Assembly: GCA_019059635.1 (NCBI GenBank)
Contig: JAGVRJ010000007.1
Location: 1,178,001 to 1,242,000 of the forward strand
Length of the DNA: 64,000 bases
Reading direction: 5' to 3'
DNA from: Proales similis
Taxonomy: Eukaryota; Rotifera; Eurotatoria; Ploima; Proalidae
Position numbers and translations under genes: made by a program. Positions within the stretch are counted from its first letter, which is position 1. Every line of letters starts with the position of its first letter. Under the pieces are notes generated by a model, which was given only the letters and a program-made list of their open reading frames with translations, was not told the DNA's origin and searched no databases. Of the stretch, positions 22,440 through 34,618 are shown one piece after another.

Positions 22440-23469
22440 ATGGCAGGCATGCCCAGAGTGGTTATTAAATGGCTACAAGGCCTCGACCTCACATTTCCCA
22501 TCAACAGCCCCAAATGGTAGATTTTGTGTTCACTTTCACTCCAGCTGAATGATCGATGACTGCCAAAACACACAAAGGGACTTGTGCAACGGATTTCTTG
22601 TGGCCGAAATTCTCTCTTGGTACTACCCGGATGAAATAAAACTGAATCGCTTCAACACAGGCCAATCGCTCGACTCGAAAATGTCCAATTGGGCCCTCAT
22701 CAAAAAGGTAAACACTCTTGTCCTACGAGAAGCCGAGCAGACTGCCTGAGATGATCGCTCAAGTTCGCCGCTACTCGCGGAATCGATATTTCCCTCGAAC
22801 TGCTTGACGGCACAATGCATTGCAGAGATGAAGCGGCCGTCGAGCTTCTCAATCAGCTCTTTAGGATTCTAACAAATCGAACGTAAGCGGTCTCCACCGT
22901 CTTAGCTCTGAGTAATGACTGAACTGGTCAAAGCATACCGATCCGAGGGGTGGACTACGATCTAAGCGACGCTCACTACCAGCAAGAGTTGCCTTATCAT
23001 GCTCGGTCGACCGCGTCCAAAGCGATCAAGACAAACATAAAGACCAGCGAAGTGCTCACAAATCCGAGTCTAAAACTTAACGCTCTCAAGGTAAATAAAG
23101 AGCTTTGGCCATTAGAAAAAGAGAGCGCTGACCAGACGGCGGACAATTCATAGGCGGAGACAATAATTATCGCGCACGCCGAACGACGATGCCAAGAACG
23201 CCAAAAGGAACCGCAGCGCTTCAAGGTGAAAAAAACACTCGCCGAACGATGCGTAAAGAAGCCGCTGCCCGAGCATCGTAAGAACAGTGACGAGTCGTTT
23301 ACTCTATTCGCGCCCGAGTCTCAAGGTTAGAGTCCAACAAATTAAACAGCTTTCAATTTAACAGCCCTCTGAAGAGCCAAGAACGATTTCGACCACACTT
23401 CAACGCGACTACAAGGAGATTCAAGTGAACCAAGAAGCTTACGAGCTCGGCATCGCAGCTGTGGTCTAG
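22440..23469 (+). CDS. SPATA4: Spermatogenesis-associated protein 4 homologue
   Basis: Encodes a calponin-homology-like (CLAMP/SPEF1-type) protein; SPATA4 relatives are linked to axonemes and male germ cells. Exon 1 (22440-22516) reads VVIKWLQGLDLTFPINSPKW. Exon 2 (22578-22707) continues DLCNGFLVAEILSWYYPDEI and SLDSKMSNWALIKK. Exon 3, from 22764, contains ISLELLDGTMHCRDEAAVEL. Later exons have RSTASKAIKTNIKTSEVLTN and the tail KEIQVNQEAYELGIAAVV. These blocks align in order with vertebrate SPATA4, including its HGTIHC and SKSIKDNIRLSELLSNP motifs. Introns 1 and 2 are 61 and 56 nt; later junctions are approximate. Its presence supports an organism with motile cilia or flagellated sperm. It is convergent with the Ig-like gene downstream, with 144 bp between stops. 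Confidence 0.85.
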
Positions 23470-23613
23470 AACCTCTCGAGAATTCACTTATTAACATCAT
23501 TTCGCAGTGTACCTTCTACAGCAGTGTTCAATAAACATGGCCATTCCTGGGCGACTGAAGAGTTTTATTCAAGCGTATAAATGTAAAGCGAGCGCCGTGC
23601 TGGGCCTTGATTC

Positions 23614-24266
23614 TCAAAACTGTTCCTTTACAATATCGTCTGAATCGGGCGCTGATGGCTCCGACTCGAACGTAGGATTCGACTTTCCGGCCTTTGCTTG
23701 AGAACTGGTGCTTGCCTGTTGGCCAACTGACTTGACTTTTGATGGCTTCTCTCTATACTTGAACTTTGAAATGAGGCATCCGATGGCGAACGTCAACATG
23801 ATCACTTAGATTAGACAGAGATTAGGTTGCCGGCCGATGTCGATCTTTATTCTTGCCTACCTCCGGCAGTGGCCAGTCCAGCGATCAGGTTAGGACGATA
23901 TTCTTCGAAAAGCGTGTCCTTGGGAGCACCGTGTATGTTTAAGAGGGCTTTTGAAAGAAATTGGTGGTTGACCAGACATTGGTAAACGCCGTCAGTGTCC
24001 TTGCCAATGTCCCTGATGGTGAGAAAACACGTGGCCGGATCTATGCTGTATCGGCCGGCATCGATGTCCTCCGAGTCGGCGCGAATGAAGCCGTCGTTGG
24101 GCGTGCGCCAGCGACACGACGTAATCACTGGCACTTGGCTGGCATTCTTGAACAGCGGTCTTAACGTCACGTTCTGGCCATAGGGCACAAAGTACATCCA
24201 CGGGAATTCGACTGCCATACAAGGAGCCACAAACAGCAGCAGCGCAGTGAGCAGCACACCTCTCAT
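23614..24266 (-). CDS. Ig-like single-pass membrane protein, orphan
   Basis: Two exons, 24266-23861 and 23804-23614, joined over a 56-nt intron, give 198 residues. The signal peptide is MRGVLLTALLLFVAPCMA. One Ig-like domain follows: a first cysteine in PVITSCRWRTPNDGF, then the late-strand motif TFLT-like segment CFLTIRDIGKDTDGVYQCLV with its D-x-G-x-Y-x-C signature. The intron falls inside the membrane helix (LIAGLATAGVIMLTFAIGCL). A basic stop-transfer (KFKYREKPSKVK) and a Ser-rich acidic tail ending DDIVKEQF follow. The layout parallels the orphan at 3737, but no clear pairwise identity beyond the Ig pattern was seen. Surface adhesion or receptor function is inference. No named orthologue was recognised. 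Confidence 0.75.
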
Positions 24267-25373
24267 TCTAATTGTTTTTTATTGGCCACAACCAAACGAA
24301 GCTTGTATTTAAAATGCGGCAACGTTTATTCGATGTTTATTCACAAGAGTTAAAAAAAGGCAGGTAGACGCAAACTGGTTTAAACATGTTTATGCTCAAC
24401 TGGCATTTGAAGAGGGGCTCGACGCGCTTCTTCTCAGCGTTCATATCATTTATTGCGATTGCGTACAAACAAAAGACTGAAGGTCTCGCACAAGAGACCA
24501 GTAAATATTGACTTTCTGTGAGATGAAAATGTCAAGGAGAGGCAAATGATCAGTGATGATCACAGCACAGATGGCAGAACTAAAAGCCGACAAGAACCTA
24601 CAAAGAGCAAACAGACCTCAGATCGGATCGGAGTTTTATTTCGATGTCAGCTTGATAAATTGGCAAACGACCACGGCAACAACAACAACAACAAAAGTGG
24701 CTTGAAAGCTTCAGGCTGGCTGAATCGATGACTTTTTCATCAAGCGATCGCGCTGCAAATCTGAAGAGGTCAACAAATTGTTGAAAATGTGGCGCAATGC
24801 TTGTCCAAGCGAACTGACCGAACGACACAAATGCGTCTGGGACGCGCGACATGCGTTCAAATCGCTCTCGTTCGCTTCTCTTCTTGTACTTCTCATTTCG
24901 CTTTACGCTTGAATGGTACTGGTTCAAAATAATAAGTTGCTAAATCAATCTGCTCGCTCTTCTTTTTCTTTTTTTTTTCTCTTTGTTTGCCGTCTATTTT
25001 AATATCATTGCTAGATGATAGTCAGTGGCGGGCAGTGAGCGTTTAAAAATAAGTCCCATTTACAATCTGTCCCTTACTCATGCTTGCAAAATAATCACTC
25101 AGGCCCGAAAGCTATCAAAGTAGTCTATTAGCGCACAAACAATACGCGTCACATTTTGTAACTCTGTCACAATAGGTCACCAACACGGCTCCCATATTCT
25201 TCTTCTTCAGATTATTAACTAGTCGAAGAGAAATCACAAAACGCATGAGCTAGCTAACCTGACACGTAGATAGCTAGAAGAAAAGGGACCAAGTGGACGA
25301 GTCTTGCCCGGATTTGGTGTTTGTTTAGATAAAATTTTGCGCAATTTAGTCTCAAGGGGTCTGTCTGACAGTC
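24267..25373. other. Divergent intergenic region, 1.1 kb
   Basis: Between an Ig-like gene (-) and a tyrosine kinase gene (+); probable promoters of both. Two overlapping short frames near 24550-24930 on opposite strands contain a CAA/GTT-type simple repeat near 24675 and no domain. Confidence 0.5.
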
Positions 25374-28300
25374 ATGAGCTTTTCATCAAAGCGGGATAAT
25401 AGACGCTCGTTCTTGACACTGGCGCCGAATAGACATCCGTTTCGATCGATTAGAAGGATGACGCACAACGCGTTCGAATGGCCAGTCAGGACAGGAGACC
25501 AATCGGCCGAACAGTTCAGAGCTGCAGGCTTGCCAGTTTCGGACGAGTACGACGCTTCGCACAAAATCAAAGTGACGCCAGTGCTCCAATCGACCGAGAC
25601 TGTTCGACTGACCAAATGCTTTAAAACTCGAAACGGCAGCGAGGACACTTACTCGTCGAGTTCAAGTGTATCATCAGGCGAGCAAGAGGTATTTGTGCCT
25701 GCCAGGCCTTGCCAAAGAAGGTCGTCAGTAAATACAAAATTCGAGTCTACTTTGAATTTTGCACGACAGGCGCCGTTCGACAGAAATCGTTCATATTTTG
25801 AACTCAGAGCCGAAAAGGAATTCAGATCGATATTTGATCTGCCGTTCGCGTTGAGAAATCACGAGCAGACAGCTTACGCCTGCAAGTCTAAAATCTATGA
25901 GAAGCAGACAAAAAACAGCGAGCGCGCCGTGCCAAAGACTTATGGCCAAGCATTTACTTATCAAAACGGTAGACGCAGCTCATCACTTTATTACGACAGC
26001 GGCATCGGAGCAGATTTGACCGGATCGAAAGCGGCGGTGTTTAGTCGTCGCGAATACACAAATCAAAGTGGATGCTCGCCGCCTGAGATCACGCTGCGAA
26101 GCCTGAAAACGGCTGCCAGTGCCCTCAATCGACTATCTAAAATGAGTTTGTCAAGGGAACGATTGCTCATCTCCTCTTCGTCGTCGATCGACGCGCCTTT
26201 GAACGAGAACGAGCAAACTCTGAAACAAGCGGTCGACGACTATCAGAGAGAAATGGCGAGAAAATCGCTGTGTTACAAGACGCTGCTGAAAAAGAAACTT
26301 GAAGAAGAGAAAGTGGAGCCTCAGAAGAGTGTGCACTCTTTATGGAGCTCCGCTGACGGCTATTCGGTTAATCAGCGCACTGCGCGCTCAATCAGCAATC
26401 TGTTCAGATCCGATTCGAATTGCCGCAAGTTGCGCGTCGAGCATAGTTCGCCCAAAAAGGAACTAAAAAGCAGTTTTCAGCCGTTTTTAGATTCAAGTAT
26501 GAATTTCTGATTGAGTTGACAAACAGTGGAGAAAAATCTTATTTTCAAATTGAAAGGAAGCATTTCAAATCAGACAGCAAAGAGCGTGCAGAAAATTCTA
26601 TTCAACTGTGAGGTGAGTCGAGAATGTGAATTGTGGACTAAGGCTCGATTAGCAGCCCCGGGGCGTTTAAATTCTAAGGAGCTGGTTGAATCAGAGCAGA
26701 AAAAGAGTGATAAACGCGACTTTGGCAAGCAAAAAAATCGCCATTCAGAAGATGAGTCGAGCGACGAAAAGAAGGGCAGCAGAGATCATGAGAGTCAAGC
26801 ATGGTTCCACGGCGCCATCTCACGCAGCGAGGCGTTCAACTTGCTTATGAATGAGTCGAGCGAGGACGGCACTTTTCTGGTGCGCAACAACTCAAGTGAC
26901 AAGGACAAGTTCACGTTGTGCATTTACAAAGACGCCAAGGTGTTCAACTATCGGATAATGAGCGAGAGCGGACAGTTCTTCATCTCGAACAAACACAAAT
27001 TCAACTCGCTGACAAAACTGGTCGAATTCTACAAGTCGAACGCAGCCGGTAAATTCATTTCATGCGAGGTCGCAAAAAAGAAGGACGGAGCACTTAAACT
27101 AAACTTGCCAGGCCTTGTTCATTGCCTTCAATTCGCCAAGCAGAAACTAAAAGAGCCCAAGCAACCATTGCTTGTCCAGGGTATGCAGCTTCTGGCGTCT
27201 CTCTTCTCGCTGCCTCGCTCACTTTTTGACGTTGAAGAAAAGTACAAAATCGTGCGCGACGAGCTCAAGTTTATGGAGAAAATCGGCTCCGGCCAGTTCG
27301 GTGTAAGATAGACTAGCGAACGAAATACTCAGGCGTTTACATTTTCGAGGTCACGTTCACGCTCTTGCAGCTGGTGCTCAAAGCCGAATACAAAGAGAAG
27401 AAGCTGGTCGCTGTGAAGAAGATGCGCAACGGCTCCAAGGAAGACGAGCAGAACTTTGAGGAAGAGGCCAAATTTATGATGTAGCGACTGGAGATTCAAT
27501 TCTTGGCGACGACTCATTCTAATTCGTTTTGGAAAGGAAACTTCAAAATCTTCAAGAACTCCAGCACCGTAATATTGTGCAGTTCTTTGGCATTTGCCAG
27601 GAGGCAGACAACTCAGTTCTGATCGTCACCGAGTTCGTTAAGCATGGTAGCTTTGATGTGCTTTATTTTGGGTAGTTTTCAAGAGGCCTAAGCGATTTGA
27701 AGGTTCCTTGTACAGCTATTTGTCCAAGCACAAAGAGCGCATTTCGCAGTCGAAAAACCGCCTCAAGCGCTTTCTGGGCATCATTATCGATGTGTGCGAC
27801 GGCATGGAGTATCTCGAGTCCAACGGAATCATTCATCGAGATTTAGCTACGCGCAACTGTCTGGTCGGCGACGGTGAACTGGTCAAAGTGGCCGACTTTG
27901 GTCTGGCCAAATTCAACAAGGACACTTATATTGCACATCCACAATCTCAGTTTCCGGTCAAATGGTCTGCGCCCGAAGTGATCAAAGACCGCTGCTACTC
28001 GAGCAAATCAGACGTGTGGTCATTCGGTAGGCACACACACACACACTCTGACGAGTCTGACTATGAATTCCACTCGAACAATCTAAATGTTCTAAGGCTG
28101 CCTGATGTACGAAGTGTTCACTCTGGGTCGGATGCCGTTCGGCAGCACGACAAGCAACTCGAGCGCTGCCAAGCAAATCGTCGCCGGAGTCATTCCCGAC
28201 AAGCCAAGCATGTGCCCGAGCACTTTGTACGATCGAATCATGTCAAGATGCTGGAAAAAGGTAAGCCTGTCGCTGGTTGTCTTTATCAACGCCCAGCTCA

Positions 28301-28378
28301 TTTGAGCTCATCAAGGACCCCAAGGAAAGGCCTTCTTTCAATCAGCTGCTCGAGATTTTAAGTATTCTAATCGAATAA
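25374..28378 (+). CDS. SH2-containing tyrosine kinase, Tec-like
   Basis: Cytoplasmic non-receptor tyrosine kinase. Exon 1 (25374-26496) encodes about 374 residues of Ser/Arg-rich, probably disordered sequence with no visible PH or Tec-homology motif. After a 60-nt intron comes a linker and then an SH2 domain: AWFHGAISRSEAFNLL, GTFLVRNNSSDKDKFTLCIY and LTKLVEFYKSNAAGKF. The kinase domain follows: KIGSGQFG glycine loop, VAVKKM catalytic lysine, NIVQFFGIC, IIHRDLATRNCLVGDGELVK catalytic loop, VADFGLAKF, PVKWSAPEVI, SSKSDVWSFG, and the end LEILSILIE. The activation-loop context and SWxFGxLMxEVF pattern resemble ITK/Tec most. Introns at about 27181-27237, 27304-27370, 27480-27540 and 28025-28097 break the kinase domain. 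No SH3 domain is evident, unlike standard Tec kinases. A CSK, Fer or Src assignment fits less well. Confidence 0.88.
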
Positions 28379-28585
28379 TCGAACTTGTAAGAATAAAAGG
28401 GTTTTGGCGCGCGCGAATAAATTGAATGCAGAGCGAGAAAATAGATTTAATTCAGCTGTGCTGCTTGTTCGTGATGTGTGCAAGTCTGGCAAGATGTACA
28501 CGAATGTGCTTAACTTAGAGCGCTCAACAGAGCTGGACTGCTTCAAAATAAGTCATTAGTAGCGGGTTTGATCCGAGTGAGTAAC

Positions 28586-29183
<598 letters not shown>

Positions 29184-29702
29184 ATCAATCTGGAATCGGA
29201 TCAACAAATATTTTTCATCGCAACACAATGCTCTCGACCTTTATTTGCCTAAACTACGCCTTTGCGCTGCTCAGCATCTTTCTTTCAGCCAATAAATCTC
29301 GCAAACAAATTTAAGCAATCGTGTTCCTTATTTCAGTTCGTGTCCAGGCCAGAGAATTGCATCGTTTGAGTTGAGTTTATCATTTGTTCGTTTTTCATTA
29401 GAAAAAAAGCTCAACAAGTCGAATCGTGTGTCCAGCAGACGGCTTAAAATGGCCGCTTAATTTAAAATGTGAATTGGGCGCGAGTGTCGCGTTCGAGCCA
29501 CGGTGACTGCGTCCACCTATCGAGCGAACCATCCAGCTATAATCATAATAAAATGCAAATTTCTCCCCCCCCCTTCTAACGTTCATAATGTCCTCGGCAA
29601 GTCCTGTAAGAGCTAATTGAATTAAGCAGCAGTTTTCTTATTTTTAATATTTCTCTCGACTAATTAAAGCGAATCGCTTGTCCAAACGTGCTCGAGGCAA
29701 GA
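29184..29702. other. Intergenic region
   Basis: RBX1 3' flank and ADAM17 upstream region. It contains an A-rich AATAAA-like stretch near 29290 and a C run near 29570. No coding feature is supported. Confidence 0.5.
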
Positions 29703-32331
29703 ATGAAACAATTTGCTTTTGTTGTCTTGCTCGCCTTGCACTTGGTTGGCGCACATGATTTCGAGAAGGTGCTCAACGCGTACACGGAGCTGTCCGAAGA
29801 AGAGATCAAATTCGAGTCGATCGGCAACAATGACCAGTCAGTGAGTCGAATTAGACGAGAGAGCGAGAGAATATTCGAAAAGAGTCCCATTCTGCTGGGA
29901 AGCCGCTTAAGCTTCACGGCCTTTAACAAAACTTTCGCGTTGTACTTGCGGAGGAACTCGAAGCTTTTGGGCTTTGAGGCCGCTCGTCCGATTTCAGTTG
30001 AGATTCGCTACAGCAACAAGACGAGCCAAGTGGTCGAAGACTTTAGCAGCATTAACTACTACAGCGGCTTCGTAGACGGCCAAGCCCGCTCTCACGTTGT
30101 GGCCTACTACGAGAAAAAGGAGTCGGAACCGGCTCTTATTTACGCGCAGATACAAGTTAGGCCGCACGAGGGCGATCCAGTTGAGCTCTATTACATTGAG
30201 ACTCTTGTTCCGAGCGCCTCTGCCAAACAGTATTCGTACCTTATCTACAAGTCCGAGGACATTCATTCGGGAGTCTTGTTCAAGAATGTTTTCAAGTAGG
30301 CGATCGGCGGCTTGGTATTTGAGTTTCTAAAATTTCTAAAATTCTAAATTTTCAAAGTCAAACAGTATGTCATCCGAAATACGCCGCCGACGAGCAAAGA
30401 GTCAAGAGGCAGGCGAGAGAAGAGAGAGCGGGAAGCGGAAGCCGTAATCGATGTCCACTGGCGCTTGTGGCCGATTTTCGCTTTTTCGAACACATCGGCA
30501 ACTCCAATGCTCGTCTCACTTCCGCCTATCTGATGAACATTGTCGCCTCGGTGAACACGATATTCACAAACACTGTGTGGAACTTGAATCCGATCAATCC
30601 GTCCTCGTCTGACGATCTTCTAGATCAGAGTGAGATGGACGGATACGGTTTCTCGATCGAGAAAATTATTGTCCACGCCGAGCCAACAGAGGGCAAACTC
30701 GACCATTACAACAGCGTGAACATATCTAAAAGTGCCGACGAGCTTCTCCAGGTGAGCTGATTGTTTCGAGCTCTTTGCTCCTGACCGCTTGGACTCAAAC
30801 TTGTTCATTGCAGCTGTTTGGCAAAGAAGACTGGACCCAGTACTGTCTGGCACATTTGTTCACATTTGCCTCGTTTGACTACGGAGTTCTGGGCTTGGCC
30901 TACGTCAGCTCTCCGCATAAGGGCGCTATTGGAGGCGTTTGCTCTAGACCGAGTTATTCGATTTTCAATTCTGGAATGCTGAGTGTAAACACGGGCCTGA
31001 GCTCATACAAGAGTCTTTCGACGCTTCAACGCCGCCTATTGCAACGAGAAGCCGAACTGGTCACTGCCCACGGTAAGCGAGCGCATTTCAGAAATGGCCA
31101 AATTCAAGTCACTGATCACACAAACAGAACTTGGCCATAACTGGGGCGCCGAGCACGACCCTCCCACGGCCCAGTGCACGCCCAGAAACGGCGACGGAAA
31201 CTTCCTCATGTTCGCCTATGCCAATCAGGGCCTCGAGAGAAACAATTACATTTTCTCGCCGTGCAGCATAAACTCAATTAGCGAAGTGATCAAGACCAAA
31301 TCGTTCTGCTTCAAGGAGGAGAGCATTTCTTTCTGCGGCAACGACCGAGTAGAGGCAAACGAAGAGTGCGATGCTGGCCTCGAAGGACGTCAAGGTCTGG
31401 ACAAGTGCTGCGATGAAAACTGCAAACTGAGAGCGAACGCTCAGTGCAGGTGAGGCCCGTGTCTCATTCTTGGTCGAAGCCACTTGATGAGAGAGCCATA
31501 TCTAGCGACTCGAACGACTACTGCTGCCAAAACTGTCAAATATCACCGGCCGGAGTGAGATGCTACGCAAGCTCCAACTACATCGACTGCTATCAAGAGT
31601 TCAGCTTCTGCAATGGCCGAGACAAGTTCTGTCCGAGCCAGGCGCCCAAGCCAAGAGGCACTCCATGCGCCTCGCACGACCAGGGCGTATGTGATGGCGC
31701 TGGCCGCTGTCTCTCTCTCTGCGAGCAGATATCCACCTCCTACTACCCATGCAGGTGCAGCGAGCAAGACGAAAAGTGCATGGTCTGCTGCCGATTGATA
31801 TTCGGCAACAAAACGGGCGAGTGCCGTCCCATTCATCAAATATTCACAGACCGACTGACCAGGCCGGCCTATTTAAGTGACGGTCGGCCTTGTTTCGACG
31901 GAATATGTGAAAACGTAAGTAGACGCAACACAAATTCCCTCCGTGTCCGTGCAATCAACCGGTTTCTGCTCATTCAGCGGGTTTGCTACCAGAAAGTAAA
32001 AGATTACATAAGTCGATTCTGGAAGATAATTCGCACCGGAGACGTGTCCAGCTTCGGTAAGCTCTCTCTCTCTCTCTCTTCTAAGCCGAGATCCTTGCAG
32101 AGCTCTAAATGTTCTATTGACGCAGTAATGTTCATGAAGCGAAATATCGTCGGCTCTATCATAATCATTTCGCTGCTGATCTGGGTGCCCATCAGCTGCT
32201 GTGTGCATTTTTGCATCGACAAACGCAATCTGGCCATGCAGAACAGACAAGTGAAAGGAGGAGAGCCGCTGATCGGGCGTGATTTTGTCGACGGTCACGA
32301 AATCCCTATCAGCCGGCAGACAGAGATGTGA
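29703..32331 (+). CDS. ADAM17: ADAM17/TACE-type membrane metalloprotease
   Basis: Membrane sheddase that cleaves ectodomains of surface proteins. From ATG 29703 a signal peptide (MKQFAFVVLLALHLVGA) leads into the prodomain. The only prodomain cysteine after it lies in TVCHPKYA, a candidate cysteine switch, followed by the furin-type site RVKR. The catalytic domain has LALVADFRFFEHIG, CLAHLFTFASFDYGVLGLAY and the zinc site HELGHNWGAEHD, formed across an intron between about 31073 and 31128. The disintegrin part starts SFCGNDRVEANEECDAGLE, with CCQNCQI and further Cys pairs. A membrane-proximal block reads KVKDYISRFWKIIRTGDVSS, matching the ADAM17 CANDIS-like juxtamembrane segment. The transmembrane helix is IVGSIIIISLLIWVPISCCV, with a short tail. 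The juxtamembrane and helix motifs favour ADAM17 over ADAM10. About seven exons are present; one intron near 32060-32080 carries a CT tract. Confidence 0.92.
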
Positions 32332-32593
32332 GGCATAATTAACATTACCGGACAAGCGACGCTGCGTGTCGCCTCTCTCTGTAGACTGTGTTCACTGCAT
32401 AGACTCTGTGATTGGCGCGGTGGTTCGCCATCATCATTCTCATCATATCAGCGCTCTATTCAATCACCAATCAAATGAGATTCAATTTCGACGATTACTC
32501 CTCTTGCTTGCTTTCTTCTTCTTCTATTCAATAAACTCTCAGCAGTTGCTCTGTCCGCGATTTCTGTTCTCATAATTGCCTTCGCACTAGAGC

Positions 32594-34156
32594 ATGAACC
32601 CAAGTGAAGTGAACTTGCCGTCGAGCAGCGCATTGGGCCCGTCGAGCCAGCGGAAAGTTTGCTACTACTATGACGGCGACATAGGCAACTACTACTACGG
32701 CCAGGGCCATCCGATGAAGCCGCATCGCATCCGCATGACGCACAATCTGGTGCTCAACTACGGCCTGTACCGTAAGATGGAAATCTACCGGCCGCATCGA
32801 GCCACCCAAGAGGACATGACCAAATTTCACAGCGACGAGTACATTCGCTTTCTCAAAAACATCAAGCCGGACAACATAAACGAACACAACAAGCTCATGT
32901 CGCGATTCAACGTCGGCGAGGACTGTCCCGTGTTCGACGGCCTGTACGAATTCTGCTCGATAAGCTCGGGCGGCTCTGTGGCGGGCGCCATCAAGCTTAA
33001 CAAGCAAGCGACCGACATCGCCATCAACTGGGGCGGTGGCCTGCATCACGCCAAGAAAAGCGAGGCGTCCGGCTTTTGCTACGTAAATGACATTGTCCTC
33101 TCCATCCTTGAGCTGCTCAAGTATCACCAGCGAGTGCTCTACATTGACATTGACGTGCATCACGGCGACGGCGTCGAAGAGGCCTTTTACACCACCGATC
33201 GCGTGATGACCGTCTCGTTCCACAAATACGGCGAGTACTTTCCGGGCACAGGCGACCTGCGCGACATTGGCGCCGGAAAAGGAAAGTACTATGCGGTGAA
33301 CTTTCCGCTGCGCGACGGCATCGACGACGAGGTCTATGAGACCATATTTGTGCCAGTAATGTCAAAAGTGATGGAGCTCTACCAGCCGGGCGCTGTCGTG
33401 CTGCAATGCGGCGCTGACTCGCTCACCGGCGACCGTCTCGGCTGCTTTAACTTGACTCTTCGAGGCCACGGCAAGTGTGTTGAGTTCATGCGCAGCTTCA
33501 ATGTTCCTCTGCTACTGCTCGGCGGAGGCGGCTACACAATCAGAAACGTTGCCCGAGCTTGGACTTATGAGACGGCGATTGCACTCGGCGTGGACATTGC
33601 CAACGAGCTGCCCTACAATGACTACTTTGAATACTATGGCCCTGACTTTAAGCTGCACATCAGTCCATCAAACATGCCCAATCAAAACTCAAACGAATAC
33701 CTTGAAAAGATCAAGTGCAAACTCATTGAAAACCTGAGAATGATACCGCATGCGCCCGGCGTACAAATGCAGCCGATTCCGGACGACGCGGTCAATCTGG
33801 AAGAGGCCGAGGCAGAGCGCATGGACGCCTCTGAAGACGCCAATTCTGATCGAAAGGGCGGCGGCGAGGCAGCCAGCGACAAACGCATTGCGCACGATCA
33901 GGATCTAAACGAAGCGATGGACGCCGAAGAGGACAAAAGGACCCTTAAAAAACGTTTGTACGACCAAGGCGACTTTAACAAGGAAGAGAAGAAGAAGAAC
34001 GGAATGAACGGCGAGACAGAGGAGCCCGAGATCGCCAACACCGACCAGAACTCGGTCAACGCCAAAGAGGAGACTATGGAGACAAGCGAGCAGACAGATA
34101 AGCCACTCAAGGCAGAGGACTCTGAACCGGCGCACGAGTCCGTTTCGGCCGATTAG
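32594..34156 (+). CDS. HDAC1: Class I histone deacetylase HDAC1/2/Rpd3
   Basis: Zinc-dependent lysine deacetylase, catalytic subunit of Sin3, NuRD and CoREST complexes. A single uninterrupted exon encodes 520 residues. The N terminus reads [20 protein letters not shown], followed by [19 protein letters not shown]. Active-site blocks are [20 protein letters not shown], with the tandem histidines, and [17 protein letters not shown], with the zinc-binding Asp and His. [20 protein letters not shown] is also intact. The acidic, Lys-rich C-terminal tail from about residue 385 is longer and diverged compared with vertebrate HDAC1. The lack of introns contrasts with almost every neighbour. It lies 262 bp downstream of ADAM17 on the same strand; an AATAAA near 32530 separates the units. 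Confidence 0.97.
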   Translation: MNPSEVNLPSSSALGPSSQRKVCYYYDGDIGNYYYGQGHPMKPHRIRMTHNLVLNYGLYRKMEIYRPHRATQEDMTKFHSDEYIRFLKNIKPDNINEHNKLMSRFNVGEDCPVFDGLYEFCSISSGGSVAGAIKLNKQATDIAINWGGGLHHAKKSEASGFCYVNDIVLSILELLKYHQRVLYIDIDVHHGDGVEEAFYTTDRVMTVSFHKYGEYFPGTGDLRDIGAGKGKYYAVNFPLRDGIDDEVYETIFVPVMSKVMELYQPGAVVLQCGADSLTGDRLGCFNLTLRGHGKCVEFMRSFNVPLLLLGGGGYTIRNVARAWTYETAIALGVDIANELPYNDYFEYYGPDFKLHISPSNMPNQNSNEYLEKIKCKLIENLRMIPHAPGVQMQPIPDDAVNLEEAEAERMDASEDANSDRKGGGEAASDKRIAHDQDLNEAMDAEEDKRTLKKRLYDQGDFNKEEKKKNGMNGETEEPEIANTDQNSVNAKEETMETSEQTDKPLKAEDSEPAHESVSAD

Positions 34157-34618
34157 AATTCTTAATAATCCGATTCTTTGTCGTGGTGTAAACAACTTGA
34201 TCAATTATTTCTTCTTTTGCTTCATTATTTTGTAAAATTTTGTTTCAAAAATGCGAATTTCACTCTCTGCCAGCATACACAAGCAACATTCTCTCGCTCT
34301 TCCTTCCCTCTCTTCCAATTTTCGGCGTCTTTTTCATTTCATTTACGTCTGAGCTCGATAGCAGCCTTAAATGTCAACTCTTCTATATTTCTGTCTCTTC
34401 TCTGTCTGTCTGATTGTGTCTCTGTCTCACTCTCTGTATCATCTCTCTATCGCTCGTTCTCATTTCTTAATAAACAAAGCTCAGACTGCATTCGAACAAT
34501 ACGCCCCGGCGCTTCCATGTGAGTGATTTCGCAGTGGCGCTCAAAAACAAATTAAACAAATGCAAGCACAACGAGAACGAAAAAAAATTCTGAAAAAATT
34601 TCTTCTCTGGCTAGTCCG
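34157..34618. other. Intergenic region, CT-rich
   Basis: HDAC1 3' flank and ABHD18 upstream region. Strongly pyrimidine-rich from about 34280 to 34460 with many TCTC/TGTC steps, and an AATAAA near 34469. No gene is supported. Confidence 0.5.

Noticed and set aside
22517-22544. A 28-nt intron in SPATA4
   Set aside because: It brings a TGA into frame; the acceptor at 22577 gives a 61-nt intron and restores the conserved DLCNGFLVAEI block.
26497-26526. A 30-nt intron in the tyrosine kinase gene
   Set aside because: An acceptor at 26556 gives a normal 60-nt intron in the correct phase.
29703-32331. ADAM10 rather than ADAM17
   Set aside because: The RVKR site followed by VADFRFFEHIG, the ISRFWKII juxtamembrane block and the IVGSIII...WVPIS helix match ADAM17; the ADAM10 tail motifs are absent.
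32570-33223. A 217-residue frame antisense to HDAC1
   Set aside because: Opposite-strand shadow of the conserved HDAC1 coding sequence with no recognisable domain or start context.
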